From Ktedonobacteria bacterium brp13 (GTDB taxonomy: Bacteria > Chloroflexota > Ktedonobacteria > Ktedonobacterales > Ktedonobacteraceae), in NCBI GenBank assembly GCA_015099395.1, contig AP024096.1, forward strand, positions 4,526,001 through 4,590,000: 64,000 nucleotides of DNA, written 5' to 3'. A program made the translations under genes and the position numbers. How positions within the stretch are numbered: position 1 is the first letter of the stretch; the number at the start of each line of letters is the position of its first letter. The notes below the pieces were generated by a model that was not told where the DNA came from, did not search any database, and saw only the letters and a list, made by a program, of their open reading frames with translations. Below, in pieces: positions 15,850 to 25,230 of the stretch.

Positions 15850-17778
15850 TTACGCTTCGACTTCAGAGGCCTCGACTTCAAATACAGAGATCGCAAGAGG
15901 AAGTTCAAACCAGAAGGTCGAACCAGATCCAACGGTACTGTCAACACCGACGGTTCCGTTATGCCGTTCAATGATTGTACGACAGATATGCAGACCCAGT
16001 CCAAGACCTACGCCAGAGCCACTCTGTACTGTTATACCTGGAACACGATAGAAACGCTCCCACAGCCGCTCCAACTCTGCCGCTGGCAGGCCAGGTCCTT
16101 CATCACGTACTTTAACCACGGCACGCTCACTATCAAAATGCACAGAGACTTCAACCGGTCGATCAGCAGCCGAATACTTGAGCGCATTGGTCAGCAGATT
16201 AATGAGCACCTGCCCGATCCGATCAGAGTCAGCGTAAATGGGGAGCGGAGGAAATACACCAGTGACCGGCAGATCACGTAATCGGATCACGCGCTCGGCG
16301 GCAGCAGTACGCTGATCCTCTATTGCATTCATAACGATAGTACCCAGATCACAGTCCTGCATGTTCAATTCCAGCCGATGCACTTGAATACGCGAGACAT
16401 CCAATAGATCACCAACCAGACGGTTCTGAATACGCACTTGCCGCTCTGCACGCTTCAGCAATTCCTCGGTCAATGCCAGCTTATCCAATTGCGCGCTTGC
16501 TATCTCCGCGCTCAGGTCCGTGAGGAGCGACTTTACACACCGTTTCGCCAACTGTATATTGCCATTGATCGTTGTCAGTGGTGTCCGCAACTCATGGCTT
16601 GCGATACCCAGAAACTCGTCCATACGACGATTTGACTCTAATAACGCCAGCTCATTAGAACGCGCATCAGAACGCTCTTGCAGCATACGTTCACGCTCAA
16701 GGATCAGCGTAATCAACCTGGCAACCGCCGTAGAGAGCGACAACTTCTCCGAGGAAAAATACTTCGTCTGCGCTCCATAGTCCAGTGACATAACCCCGAT
16801 CAGATCAGAGCCCAGCAGCATCGGTACCAGCAGATAGCCAGAACGCGCCTGCAGTGGATCAATGATCACCACCTTGCCACTCTGTAACTGAGCAAGTTGA
16901 GCGGATAAGAAATAGCTGGAGAGTGGCTGATGAGCAAGTTCACACTGCCATTGCTGCATCTCCTGCGGAGCCATACCAACGACTGCAATCGGGTTCAACG
17001 CTGTCGTATCGCGATTAACCAGCGTGATCCCAATACAGTCACAAAGGGTGATGCGCTGCCCCAGTTTCATCAAGCTACAGAGCAATTGATGCACCTGAGA
17101 ACTCGGTGTAAACTCCTCGTTCCCATGCTGACCGATGCCCTGCACCAGCACTTCAGCCATCTCCAAAAACATGTCCAGTATATCTTCTGTGCGCTGCGCT
17201 ATCTGCTTGCGCAGCGTAACATCATGAAAGACAGCAACCGCACCGACGATATTACCAGTGTTATCACGTACGGGTGCGCCACTTATATCAATCTGAATAT
17301 GACGACCGTCCAGGGTCAAAAATGTAATATCAGCCAAATCACCACTGGCAATCACTTCGCCACTGAGAAAGCGCCTGACAGGCCAGAGTTCACGTGCCAG
17401 AGGCTGGCCCTGTTCGTCACGTAAACGCACACTTTGACCACGTTCCTCAACTGATTGTTGCTCAAAATCAGGCTGCATATGCGTACCCACCATCTGCTTC
17501 CACGCCTGATTCGTACGCACAATCTGGCCCTTGCGACCATAGACTGCCAGCCCATCGGCGATTGTATTAAAAACAACGTCCAGGGCTAGTGACTGATCAT
17601 CTTCAATGCGTCCATCGAGTTGAGCAAACTCCTCATGCAACTGAGAACGGTGCTCATGTTCCTGTAAAATTTGTTCTTGCTGCTGTTCTTGCTGCTTCTG
17701 CCATTTTTGCTTTTCCTGCTCCAGTTCAGCGACGCGTGTCCGCAATGCATACAGCTCTTCTAGAATCTCACGTTCCAT
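15850..17778 (-). CDS. Sensor histidine kinase with PAS and GAF domains
   Basis: A 642-residue soluble-looking kinase. An N-terminal Gln/Glu coiled coil (about 1-60) is followed by a PAS domain (VVFNTIADGLAVYGRKGQIV, then a PAC-like NIVGAVAVFHDVT), a GAF domain (GITLVNRDTTALNPIAVVGM to LIGVMSLDYGAQ), the HisKA H-box FLGIASHELRTPLTTINGN and an HATPase domain (N-box RIGQVLINLLTNALKYSA, G-boxes RDEGPGLP and GVGLGLGLHICR). It should autophosphorylate on that His and pass phosphate to a response regulator, which is not nearby. The start at 17778 (MEREILEEL) is preferred over an in-frame ATG at 17886, whose extension does not resemble PAS kinases. No membrane helices: cytosolic cue likely. Confidence 0.92.
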   Translation of the reverse strand: MEREILEELYALRTRVAELEQEKQKWQKQQEQQQEQILQEHEHRSQLHEEFAQLDGRIEDDQSLALDVVFNTIADGLAVYGRKGQIVRTNQAWKQMVGTHMQPDFEQQSVEERGQSVRLRDEQGQPLARELWPVRRFLSGEVIASGDLADITFLTLDGRHIQIDISGAPVRDNTGNIVGAVAVFHDVTLRKQIAQRTEDILDMFLEMAEVLVQGIGQHGNEEFTPSSQVHQLLCSLMKLGQRITLCDCIGITLVNRDTTALNPIAVVGMAPQEMQQWQCELAHQPLSSYFLSAQLAQLQSGKVVIIDPLQARSGYLLVPMLLGSDLIGVMSLDYGAQTKYFSSEKLSLSTAVARLITLILERERMLQERSDARSNELALLESNRRMDEFLGIASHELRTPLTTINGNIQLAKRCVKSLLTDLSAEIASAQLDKLALTEELLKRAERQVRIQNRLVGDLLDVSRIQVHRLELNMQDCDLGTIVMNAIEDQRTAAAERVIRLRDLPVTGVFPPLPIYADSDRIGQVLINLLTNALKYSAADRPVEVSVHFDSERAVVKVRDEGPGLPAAELERLWERFYRVPGITVQSGSGVGLGLGLHICRTIIERHNGTVGVDSTVGSGSTFWFELPLAISVFEVEASEVEA

Positions 17779-18090
17779 GCGTATTGAACCTTCCAAGCAC
17801 CATTCTCCTTCAGATAGACCTGTATAGCAGTAATAACAAATAAAAAGATCACAGGCGATGCCAGAGTGCGCACTCTCATGATCCACAAAGGATAGATGTT
17901 CTCAGTAATCTCATCTGAGTCATTCTGAAGCCATATCGAATCATACACCGACCAGAATAGCATATAATAATCATGTGCTTAGTTCAAATAATTATACATC
18001 ACTGTGGTCGTAGTGAGTACCTTTTGCTCATTCTGATGCACAGGAGTAACACGAGCTTCGTACATTGTAAAGCACAAAGGAGTATTTATA
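17779..18090. other. Divergent intergenic region, kinase/oxidoreductase
   Basis: 312 nt between two divergent genes, AT-rich. It must hold both promoters, but no convincing -35/-10 pair or palindrome was found. An extended kinase start at 17886 would use part of it. Confidence 0.4.
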
Positions 18091-19179
18091 GTGTCAGTAT
18101 CACCAGATACCAAACTATTACAGGTTGCAATTGTTGGCTATGGGCTAGCAGGATCGATATTCCACGCCCCCTTGATCGCGGCAACGCCTGGTATGCAGGT
18201 CGCAGCCATCGTTACCAGCGATCCACAGCGCCGGGCCAGCGCACATAAAGACTTTCCAGAGGCGCGCATCTATACAACAGTCGCAGAGCTCTGGCATGAC
18301 GCTGCTCAATATGATCTGGCAGTCATCGCCGCAATCAATGCGACACACGCTGAATTGAGTATCGCAGCCATGCGCGCCGGTCTCTCAGCCGTCGTCGATA
18401 AGCCAATGGCGGCAACCGTCGCAGATGCCGATCGTATGATCGCAGTCAGTCAGGAGACCGGTAAGAAGCTAGCAGTCTACCAGAACCGTCGCTGGGATAA
18501 CGATCTGCTAACAGTCCGAAAGATTATCAGTGCCGATCTGCTAGGACCAATCACGCGCTTCGAGTCACGCTTCGAGCGCTATCGCGCACAGCCAAAGGAT
18601 GGTTGGAAAGAGAATCCCGATCCGCGGCAGGCAGGTGGACAACTCTATGATCTGGGGAGCCACGTCATCGATCAGGCACTCTACCTGTTTGGCAAGCCAG
18701 AGCGCATCTATGCAGAGGTGAGCATGCGTCGTCCAGGCGCGCAGACCGACGACGATGCATTTATCGCCCTCCACTTCCCGACAGGCATCATCGCCCATCT
18801 CTGGGTCAGTCAGGTTGCACGCATCGCAGGACCACGTATGCTCCTCCGTGGGCTACGCGGCACCTTCGAGAAATATGGTCTGGACCCACAAGAGGATGCG
18901 CTCAAAGCCGGAGACCGACCAGGCTCACCCAACTGGGGCAAAGAAAGTAGCGAGCACTGGGGCCATATCGACACCGATCTTCAGCCCGGTGGCCTGCACC
19001 TCGACAGCAAAATCGAGAGCGAACTCGGTGCCTACGAGACCTTCTACGCGCTCATGCGCGACGCCCTGCTCGACAAAGGACCTGTCCCTGTCGATCCTCG
19101 CTCCGCACGTGAAGTCATCCGCATCATCGAAGTCGCGCGACAAAGCGCTCGCGAAAACCGCATCATCAACCTGTCATAG
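18091..19179 (+). CDS. Gfo/Idh/MocA-family oxidoreductase
   Basis: A 362-residue protein with an N-terminal Rossmann fold (VAIVGYGLAGSIFHAPLI, about 10-27) and the family catalytic motif VDKPMA (EKP-like, about residue 100). The C-terminal GFO/IDH/MocA sheet domain includes YQNRRWDNDLLTV and GGQLYDLGSHVIDQAL. It is a cytosolic NAD(P)-dependent sugar or inositol dehydrogenase-like enzyme of unknown substrate. GTG at 18091 is preceded by AAAGGAG with 8-nt spacing. Monocistronic; a hairpin follows. Confidence 0.93.
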   Translation: MSVSPDTKLLQVAIVGYGLAGSIFHAPLIAATPGMQVAAIVTSDPQRRASAHKDFPEARIYTTVAELWHDAAQYDLAVIAAINATHAELSIAAMRAGLSAVVDKPMAATVADADRMIAVSQETGKKLAVYQNRRWDNDLLTVRKIISADLLGPITRFESRFERYRAQPKDGWKENPDPRQAGGQLYDLGSHVIDQALYLFGKPERIYAEVSMRRPGAQTDDDAFIALHFPTGIIAHLWVSQVARIAGPRMLLRGLRGTFEKYGLDPQEDALKAGDRPGSPNWGKESSEHWGHIDTDLQPGGLHLDSKIESELGAYETFYALMRDALLDKGPVPVDPRSAREVIRIIEVARQSARENRIINLS

Positions 19180-19189
19180 AAAGCGCTAC

Positions 19190-19210
19190 GGGAGCACCTC
19201 ACGTGCTCCC
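19190..19210. terminator. Hairpin between convergent genes
   Basis: GGGAGCAC-CTCAC-GTGCTCCC: 8 perfect pairs between the oxidoreductase stop (19179) and the nucleotidyltransferase stop (19217). No T-tract. It is similar in style to the hairpin at 15821. Confidence 0.5.
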
Positions 19211-19216
19211 ACCGCC

Positions 19217-20032
19217 TCAACTATTCTCCTGCTGACAATAGCCCGCATACCATTGCATCGCCGCCTGCAAGAACAGTACCCCTTGCTCGATTACCACCAG
19301 CGCGCCTTCAATCTTCTGCTCGTCGGCACTATAGTATTCCAGCACACATTGATAAAAACGCCATATCAAGCGACCTCTCATCTCCTGACGTGGTAGCATA
19401 GCCAGCACCGCCGTCTTCGGCATGCGCCAGATCTCGCTCGGCGCTACACCCATCGGCTCTGATTGCAGAACAATGACACTATAGAGCACCGGCCAGACTA
19501 CGGTACATAACCAGCGAGTACTACGCTCTACGCGTCCACCACCATGCTCTAACAGACGCTGCTTCGTCTCCGAAAGCCATAGAGGAACCCGCTCGAGCGT
19601 TTTGTGGGCACCAGCGAGCAACTGTACATCCGTCGCTTCAGGGATCGGCAAGTGACCATAGACCATATGATAGGCACCCGCTATAGGCCCTACAAAGTCT
19701 TTAAAGCGTTCATTGTGAGTACGTACAGCCATGACATAGGCCTGAATATACTGGAAAGGGGCAATATCAAGCGTCGCCTGAGCGCGTCCAATCGCCAGTG
19801 CCTGCTCAAGCGGTGGTCCACCAAGTTCATCCAGAACACCCGGCTCCACATATATCTGGAAGTCGATATCGCTGCACCCGGAGATATAGCCACCTTTGAG
19901 TGCAGACCCATGGACGAGAATACCAACGATCTGCGCGCCAAACTGCTCCCAATAGAGCTGCACAATGCGTTGGACAATCAAGCGAGCCTCAGGCACCAGA
20001 GGCGCAACATCAGACACTATGTCAGCGGGCAT
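19217..20032 (-). CDS. Nucleotidyltransferase-fold protein (aminoglycoside adenylyltransferase-like)
   Basis: A 271-residue protein. GILVHGSALKGGYISGCSDI followed by DFQIYV is the pol-beta-type nucleotidyltransferase motif (GS-x-DxD-like, here SDIDF). The C-terminal half is helical, as in ANT(9)/kanamycin nucleotidyltransferase-like proteins. It probably transfers a nucleotide to a small molecule or is a minimal NTase; the target is unknown. GGAGAG places the start at ATG 20032 rather than 20062. It overlaps the GNAT gene by 16 nt, so the two form a coupled operon. A GNAT with an NTase is a combination seen in antibiotic modification, but function is only inferred. Confidence 0.8.
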   Translation of the reverse strand: MPADIVSDVAPLVPEARLIVQRIVQLYWEQFGAQIVGILVHGSALKGGYISGCSDIDFQIYVEPGVLDELGGPPLEQALAIGRAQATLDIAPFQYIQAYVMAVRTHNERFKDFVGPIAGAYHMVYGHLPIPEATDVQLLAGAHKTLERVPLWLSETKQRLLEHGGGRVERSTRWLCTVVWPVLYSVIVLQSEPMGVAPSEIWRMPKTAVLAMLPRQEMRGRLIWRFYQCVLEYYSADEQKIEGALVVIEQGVLFLQAAMQWYAGYCQQENS

Positions 20033-20568
20033 ATAGTCTCTCCATCTTTCTGTGTGGTGCAATCAATCCAATACCGTAGTTTCCTGGCATGTGAACCTTC
20101 AACAGAGACGGCATCTTCAAACTGTCCACCATTATATTCGATCACCTTTTTAGAGCCAATATTATCCTCATCGCAGGTAACCAGCACACGCTCTAAACCC
20201 AGTTCACGCGCTTTAAACAAGCCCAGGTGCAGAAGCTCGCGTCCATAGCCCCTACAGCGTCGCGACGGACGAATCTGATAGCCGATATGACCACCAACCC
20301 GCCGTAGAAAATCGTTGAGAGCCAGGCTGATCCGTAATGAGCCGATATATGTATCATCATCAATGAGCCAGAAATTCATTTGTGGAACAATATTGGGGGG
20401 CAGGATATGGCTATTTCTTTCAAGTGAGAGGCGATAGACAAAGGTATCAAAGTCAGCGGACAAACGTGTCACGCTATATTGCTGCATAGCACCTTCACGC
20501 TTAAACTCGCGCAGCCCCTGGAGAAAACTCTCTTTATATTGAGCACTCGGCTCGGTCAAAAATACCAT
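20017..20568 (-). CDS. GNAT-family N-acetyltransferase
   Basis: A 183-residue protein. MVFLTEPSAQYKESFLQGLR is the usual N-terminus of this GNAT subgroup. IGSLRISLALNDFLRRVGGH, IGYQIRPSRRCRGYGRELLH (R/QxxGxG/A acetyl-CoA loop) and VLVTCDEDNIGSKKVIEYNG are the core motifs. It transfers acetyl from acetyl-CoA to an amine; the substrate is unknown. Start 20568 is chosen from family length; reading further upstream is open but unlike the family. It is the first gene of a two-gene operon with the nucleotidyltransferase. Confidence 0.88.
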   Translation of the reverse strand: MVFLTEPSAQYKESFLQGLREFKREGAMQQYSVTRLSADFDTFVYRLSLERNSHILPPNIVPQMNFWLIDDDTYIGSLRISLALNDFLRRVGGHIGYQIRPSRRCRGYGRELLHLGLFKARELGLERVLVTCDEDNIGSKKVIEYNGGQFEDAVSVEGSHARKLRYWIDCTTQKDGETICPLT

Positions 20569-20735
20569 AAATTCATATACCTTCAAGGGAAATATTGACA
20601 ATCTATACGCATTGCTTCGTACAATGGATGATGTCTGTCCATAATACACTATTTTGAGTTGCGCACGTAAAGATTGCAGCCATACATATTCAGAGCATAC
20701 TGAGCATATTATAAGCGAGACAAGAGGAGGAGCCA

Positions 20736-21467
20736 ATGAGCGAGCTTACACTGTTAGGGACGGGAACCTGTCAGGTTGAGGCAGAACGGCGAGCATCCAG
20801 CGTACTTATCAGACTGGATGAGACTGCAATCCTTTTTGATTGTGGTCATGGTATTCTTCAGCGCCTGCTGGAGGCAGGTGTCAGGCATGATCAGTTACAG
20901 CACGTCGTCCTCTCACATTTCCATCCTGATCACATCTCAGATCTGATCTCACTCATGCACGCTGGCGCATGGTCACAACGCGATCCACGCACCAGTGATC
21001 TGCACATCTATGGACCCCAGGGTGTACGCGACCTGATCACAGGCATCTTTCAACTCCTTGGAGCCAACAGCTTTCAACAACCCTACTACCAGGTACATAT
21101 TCATGAGATTACGGAGCCGCGCTTCACCATCGCCGACTACCCCTTTGAGTTCTTGAGCTTGCCGCCAGCAGGGAATCATGGCCTGCGCTGGTCATGGAAA
21201 GGCAAACGTTACGCCATCACCGGCGACTCAAACTTCCATCAGGAAGAGCTCGCCTTCCTCACAGACGTAGACATGGCGATCATCGATGCCGGCCATATCA
21301 GTGACGCCGAGATTAGCAAGCTAGCGGCAAAAACACAGGCCCGCCACATCATCTGCTCACACCTCTACCGGGACCTGCACCAGCCAACCCTCCAGCAGAT
21401 AGCCGAGCAACAAGGCTATCGTGGCACCATCCAGATCGGTAGCGACCTGTTAACCTTCCCGTTGTAA
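20736..21467 (+). CDS. MBL-fold metallo-hydrolase (RNase Z-like)
   Basis: A 243-residue metallo-beta-lactamase-fold protein. SHFHPDHISDL provides the zinc ligands His61, His63, Asp65 and His66; further ligands are in GDSNF and CSHLYRD. The N-terminus LTLLGTGTCQVEAERRASS resembles RNase Z/ElaC and related hydrolases. It lacks a clear exosite, so tRNA processing is only one possibility. The start ATG at 20736 has AGAGGAGGA close upstream. It diverges from the GNAT operon; the next gene converges 17 nt away. Confidence 0.85.
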   Translation: MSELTLLGTGTCQVEAERRASSVLIRLDETAILFDCGHGILQRLLEAGVRHDQLQHVVLSHFHPDHISDLISLMHAGAWSQRDPRTSDLHIYGPQGVRDLITGIFQLLGANSFQQPYYQVHIHEITEPRFTIADYPFEFLSLPPAGNHGLRWSWKGKRYAITGDSNFHQEELAFLTDVDMAIIDAGHISDAEISKLAAKTQARHIICSHLYRDLHQPTLQQIAEQQGYRGTIQIGSDLLTFPL

Positions 21468-21484
21468 ATAATAACAGACCTCGC

Positions 21485-23677
21485 TCATGAGCCAGCCTGT
21501 ACAAAAAGGGTCTTGCCATTCTCGCTCCCTTTTAAAATAACGATCCCTTTGTGCACGGGATTCCCATTCTGGTCAAAGCTGATCTGGCCGCTGACACCGT
21601 CGACCTGGATATGGCGTAGGGTCTGTTGGATGGCTTGCGGGGTGAGCTTTGACTGCGGATGGGCGAGGATTTGCTGACTGGCCTGTAAAAAGACATGGGT
21701 GGCATCGTAGCTCAGGATGGCATCGGCATCGCTGCTGGTATAGCCATAGGTACCAGGTCGGTAGAGGTTGTTGGGATCGTAGTAGAGGGCGTAATCTTTG
21801 AAAAATTGGGGATGCTGTAGCTGTTCTTGTGCTTGAAAGGCGAAGGCGGTAAAGATGAGGCGATCATAATTTTTAAAGTCTTCCGTCGAATAATCACCCT
21901 GTACATACAGACCATCACCACCCATCACCAGGAGACAGTTCGATTGATTCTTACAGACGGCCAGATGCTTAAGCACGGTACTGGCGTCACTGACATAGCC
22001 AGCAAAATAGATCAGGTCTGGCTGCTGCTGGAGCACATGCGACATCTGGAAGTCGATTGTACTGGGATCTCCTTTGACATAGGTGTAGGTATTTGTAACG
22101 ACGCCGGGATCATCATGGAGGAGCGAGGATTTAAAGGCGGTTGCCAGACTGTTGCTATAGCCATCCTGGGGATCTGTAAAGAGGGCAATACGGTGTGAGT
22201 GGAGTGTATCTGTGACATAGCGAGCCGCAACTTGCGCCTGCTGAGCATCGGTCGGCGCGACGCGGAAAAAATAGGGCGACATACCACTTAATTCGTCGCC
22301 AGAGGCGGTTGCGGAGATCATCGGGAGATGCGCGGCAGTAAATATCGGTAAGGCATAATCTGTACTTGTACTGGTGGACCAGCCAATAACTCCGACAATT
22401 GAATGATCCTTCTGCGCTGCCTGTACTACCTCTTTCGCCGTAGTCCAAGGACTCATAGTATCGACGTCGGAAGCGGCGATCATTAAACGTAATAATGTGC
22501 TGTGTGGTTGGCCTATCATGGCATCATTATATTCTTTTTGCGCGACATACGCGCCTTGTAATATATCGCGTGCACCACCAATATGCTGCTGCGCAAAGAT
22601 GGTACCGACAACGAGGGTAAAATAGGGGTGGAAGGATTCCAGTACACGTTGATTCTCTTGATAAATCAATACCTCTGCGTCATTACTATCCAGAGTTAAC
22701 GCTTGATTCCACAAAGCTTTCGCGCCCTGCATATTATTCGCAGCGACCATACTGGCCGCCTGACGCTTGAGATCGCCATCCATGCGATCCGTATCAAAGA
22801 CCGTACTGCCATTCACACTGATCCCTACCGGCGCACCCGTGGGTGCCGTCTCCCCACTATCAGTGTTACTCGGGCTCGCAAAACGTGGTAACCAACCCAA
22901 CGACGCAACACAGATGGCGACAAGCAGACTAAGTGTAATCCCTACAACCCATTTCTCACGAAGTGTACGCAAACGAGGAGAAGGTAGCAATGGAGATGTT
23001 CGCAATATCCTTCTTTCGCGCTCTTCGCCCTCCCGCGAAGGCAATAGTGCGCTATCGTTCCAGGTGATCGATGTGCTCGACGTACAATTGCCACTCTGGC
23101 TCCAACGAGGTCTTACAATATGTAGATCAGGCTGCGATCCCGATCCCCCCGAATGGGAAAACTTGAAAGATTCACGCTGCCCCTGTTGGCCCAGCAAAAT
23201 ACAGGTAATAGCCAGCGCGAACAAGACAAGAGGGCTAATGGGGATCTGCAGTGGGACGCGGGAGTAGGACTGACATATAACAAGGAAGAGGAGCAGGGCC
23301 AGTAATGCAATCCCCCCGGCTTGCAATACAAAGGCCACGCCATAGCGGATAAGGATTGAGGAACGACGCACGAGCGACCAGGCTTCACGCAGATAATGTC
23401 GCACACGCAGCCACCATGGCAGCGCTGGCTTATAGACAGGAAGAGCGATATAGTCATCAAATAAAAGATCATAGAGAGTGGCATCCACCATGCGGTACTG
23501 TTGCTCTACTGCCTGGCAACGGGAACAGTTCTCCTTATGGGCCTCGAAGGCAGCAGATTCAGCAGCAGAGAACAGATCCGCGCGTGAGGCAGCGAGCTTA
23601 CGCGCCCACTGCTCACACGAGAAGTGCAATAACATATCCCTCATTGGATCATGCCCGGCACCGTCTGGATTTGTCAT
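21485..23677 (-). CDS. Anti-sigma-like zinc finger/3-TM/TPR/periplasmic-binding (LivJ-type) fusion
   Basis: A 730-residue protein. Residues 1-75 resemble a zinc-binding anti-sigma domain with the H47xxxC51xxC54 signature (AHKENCSRC). Hydrophobic segments at about 113-136, 147-163 and 243-263 give an odd number of crossings, so the rest would be outside. A TPR-like helix pair is at about 300-345 (MQGAKALWNQALTLDSNDAE). Residues about 355-725 are a type 1 periplasmic-binding domain of the branched-chain amino acid (LivJ/LivK) kind, for example GGARDILQGAYVAQKEYNDA and IVGVIGWSTSTSTDYALPIF. AGGAGG 8 nt upstream fixes the start at 23677, overlapping the sigma factor gene by 29 nt. The likely role is a membrane sensor that releases its sigma factor upon ligand binding. 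Confidence 0.82.
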   Translation of the reverse strand: MTNPDGAGHDPMRDMLLHFSCEQWARKLAASRADLFSAAESAAFEAHKENCSRCQAVEQQYRMVDATLYDLLFDDYIALPVYKPALPWWLRVRHYLREAWSLVRRSSILIRYGVAFVLQAGGIALLALLLFLVICQSYSRVPLQIPISPLVLFALAITCILLGQQGQRESFKFSHSGGSGSQPDLHIVRPRWSQSGNCTSSTSITWNDSALLPSREGEERERRILRTSPLLPSPRLRTLREKWVVGITLSLLVAICVASLGWLPRFASPSNTDSGETAPTGAPVGISVNGSTVFDTDRMDGDLKRQAASMVAANNMQGAKALWNQALTLDSNDAEVLIYQENQRVLESFHPYFTLVVGTIFAQQHIGGARDILQGAYVAQKEYNDAMIGQPHSTLLRLMIAASDVDTMSPWTTAKEVVQAAQKDHSIVGVIGWSTSTSTDYALPIFTAAHLPMISATASGDELSGMSPYFFRVAPTDAQQAQVAARYVTDTLHSHRIALFTDPQDGYSNSLATAFKSSLLHDDPGVVTNTYTYVKGDPSTIDFQMSHVLQQQPDLIYFAGYVSDASTVLKHLAVCKNQSNCLLVMGGDGLYVQGDYSTEDFKNYDRLIFTAFAFQAQEQLQHPQFFKDYALYYDPNNLYRPGTYGYTSSDADAILSYDATHVFLQASQQILAHPQSKLTPQAIQQTLRHIQVDGVSGQISFDQNGNPVHKGIVILKGSENGKTLFVQAGS

Positions 23678-24251
23678 CACTACTATCCTCCTTTTGATAA
23701 AGCTCCTCACGCAATTTGACGCGCGCTTTACTGATATATGCCTTCACGGTATCCTCTCCAATATTTAGACGTACTGCTACCTCCTGAGTGGAAAGATTCT
23801 CCATAAAGTGCAGGAACAGGCATTCACGCAATTTCGTCGGCATCGTTTTCAAAGCCTCAGACATATGCATTTTCGCCAGCACCTGGTTTTCAACCAGCGG
23901 TGCTTTATCGGTCATCTCAAAATCCTGATCGATTGGCAACATTACAATGCCGCGCCGCTTGATCTTACGCAGATGGTCTAGCGCAACGTTTCTAGCAATG
24001 GCATACAACCAACCTTCAAAACACTGGAGATCCTGCAACATCGGCAACTTGCGCCATGCCTTCTCAAACGTGTCCTGAGTCAGTTCTTCTGCCGTCTCTA
24101 AAGAAAGACGTATATTACTCACATAATATTTACAAATTTTTTTATAAAATAATTCAATCAGCAAATTCGCGGCGTGCTGATCTCCCCGTTGTGCTTTATA
24201 CAACAATTGCTCAAGCGAAAGATCACCGTAATTAGAGCCATGGAGAGGCAT
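23649..24251 (-). CDS. ECF-type RNA polymerase sigma factor 1
   Basis: A 200-residue sigma-70 family protein. Region 2 includes ETAEELTQDTFEKAWRKLPM and CFEGWLYAIARNVALDHLRK; region 4 includes LFLHFMENLSTQEVAVRLNI and GEDTVKAYISKARVKLREEL. It directs RNA polymerase to a specific promoter set when free of its anti-sigma partner. GAAGGGAG precedes ATG 24251. The stop overlaps the start of the downstream fusion protein by 29 nt, arguing for coupled synthesis and a cognate pair. Confidence 0.93.
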   Translation of the reverse strand: MPLHGSNYGDLSLEQLLYKAQRGDQHAANLLIELFYKKICKYYVSNIRLSLETAEELTQDTFEKAWRKLPMLQDLQCFEGWLYAIARNVALDHLRKIKRRGIVMLPIDQDFEMTDKAPLVENQVLAKMHMSEALKTMPTKLRECLFLHFMENLSTQEVAVRLNIGEDTVKAYISKARVKLREELYQKEDSSDDKSRRCRA

Positions 24252-24794
24252 CGCGGACTCCCTTCACTTTACACAGGATAGATCGTGGAGAAGCATACGG
24301 TCCTCCCCTCACAGGCAGGCAGAGGACAAAAATCACCTGGTACGTACAATTCCCTTTGTTAAAAAATGGATGATACAGTGGTGGCCCATTCAAGTATATG
24401 GGCAGTATGAGCCGCGGCACTGCGACTCTTCACGGATTTTGCGTGTAACAGCGTGGATATGGCATGTGTAAGTGTCGTTAACCGCACCAGTGCGGCATGT
24501 AAGATTGCACCCTAATAGTACACAAAGGTGCTCTTCTCTATAGACGCTACCATAGTCAATATTTAAACATGAATTTCTATCAATTTAAGCTCACAGCAGA
24601 AAGACATTTTATATGTTGCAGTGAAGCGTTGTATTTTTATGAGATTGCAAAAATTGCCATCTAAAATGTTGATTTTTGCCATATGTAATGGTACTATTTC
24701 CATGTGATCACAAAGAGTTACCAACAAGTAGTTAAAAAGTTCCTGTAAAAGATAAAGATTGTTTCTATACCGTAATCGATGAACGGACATAACG
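24252..24794. other. 543-nt intergenic region without a gene
   Basis: It lies between the divergent sigma-1 operon and the DUF2089 operon. It is AT-rich near 24540-24780. The only structure seen is CCGCAC-CA-GTGCGG near 24483-24496. No open frame has a credible protein or ribosome-binding site. It probably holds the two divergent promoters. Confidence 0.5.
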
Positions 24795-25226
24795 ATGGAA
24801 AATAATGGGGCGCAGCAGCGGGCGGCGCGCAGAGAGAATGCACAGGATGGCAAGCGGGGCACGGGTATGTATCCGTTGCTTACTCGTGATCCGGTCAGTG
24901 GCGACGAATTGATCGTGACGCGACTTGAGTGTCCATCCAGCGGAATCACTATCGAGGGCCAGTTTAGCCTGGGCTGGATCGGTCGTCTGACACAAGAGCA
25001 GCTTGATTTTGTGGAGCTGATGGTCAAATACCGGGGCAATATTCAGAAGTTGGCGAGTGAGATGAATATCGCCTATAACACGGCTCGTAACCGGCTCGAT
25101 GATATCGTGACTGCGCTGGGGGGCACACCTGAATACGATGGTCGTCCAGATCGACGCAGCGTATTGGATAAACTGGCCGCCAAAGAGATCACGGTTGAAG
25201 AGGCGATGAAGCAGTTGAAAGGCTAA
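24795..25226 (+). CDS. DUF2089 family protein
   Basis: A 143-residue protein. From about residue 25, MYPLLTRDPVSGDELIVTRL with ECPSSGITIEGQF is the usual start of DUF2089, followed by LTQEQLDFVELMVKYRGNIQ and KLASEMNIAYNTARNRLDDI, a helix-turn-helix-like segment. The C-terminus (VLDKLAAKEITVEEAMKQLK) resembles a SHOCT/YvlB-type helical hairpin. Function is unknown; the HTH suggests DNA binding. The 24-residue N-terminal extension is poorly supported, so the true start may be ATG 24867. First gene of a three-gene operon (4 nt before the next). Confidence 0.85.
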   Translation: MENNGAQQRAARRENAQDGKRGTGMYPLLTRDPVSGDELIVTRLECPSSGITIEGQFSLGWIGRLTQEQLDFVELMVKYRGNIQKLASEMNIAYNTARNRLDDIVTALGGTPEYDGRPDRRSVLDKLAAKEITVEEAMKQLKG

Positions 25227-25230
25227 GACG

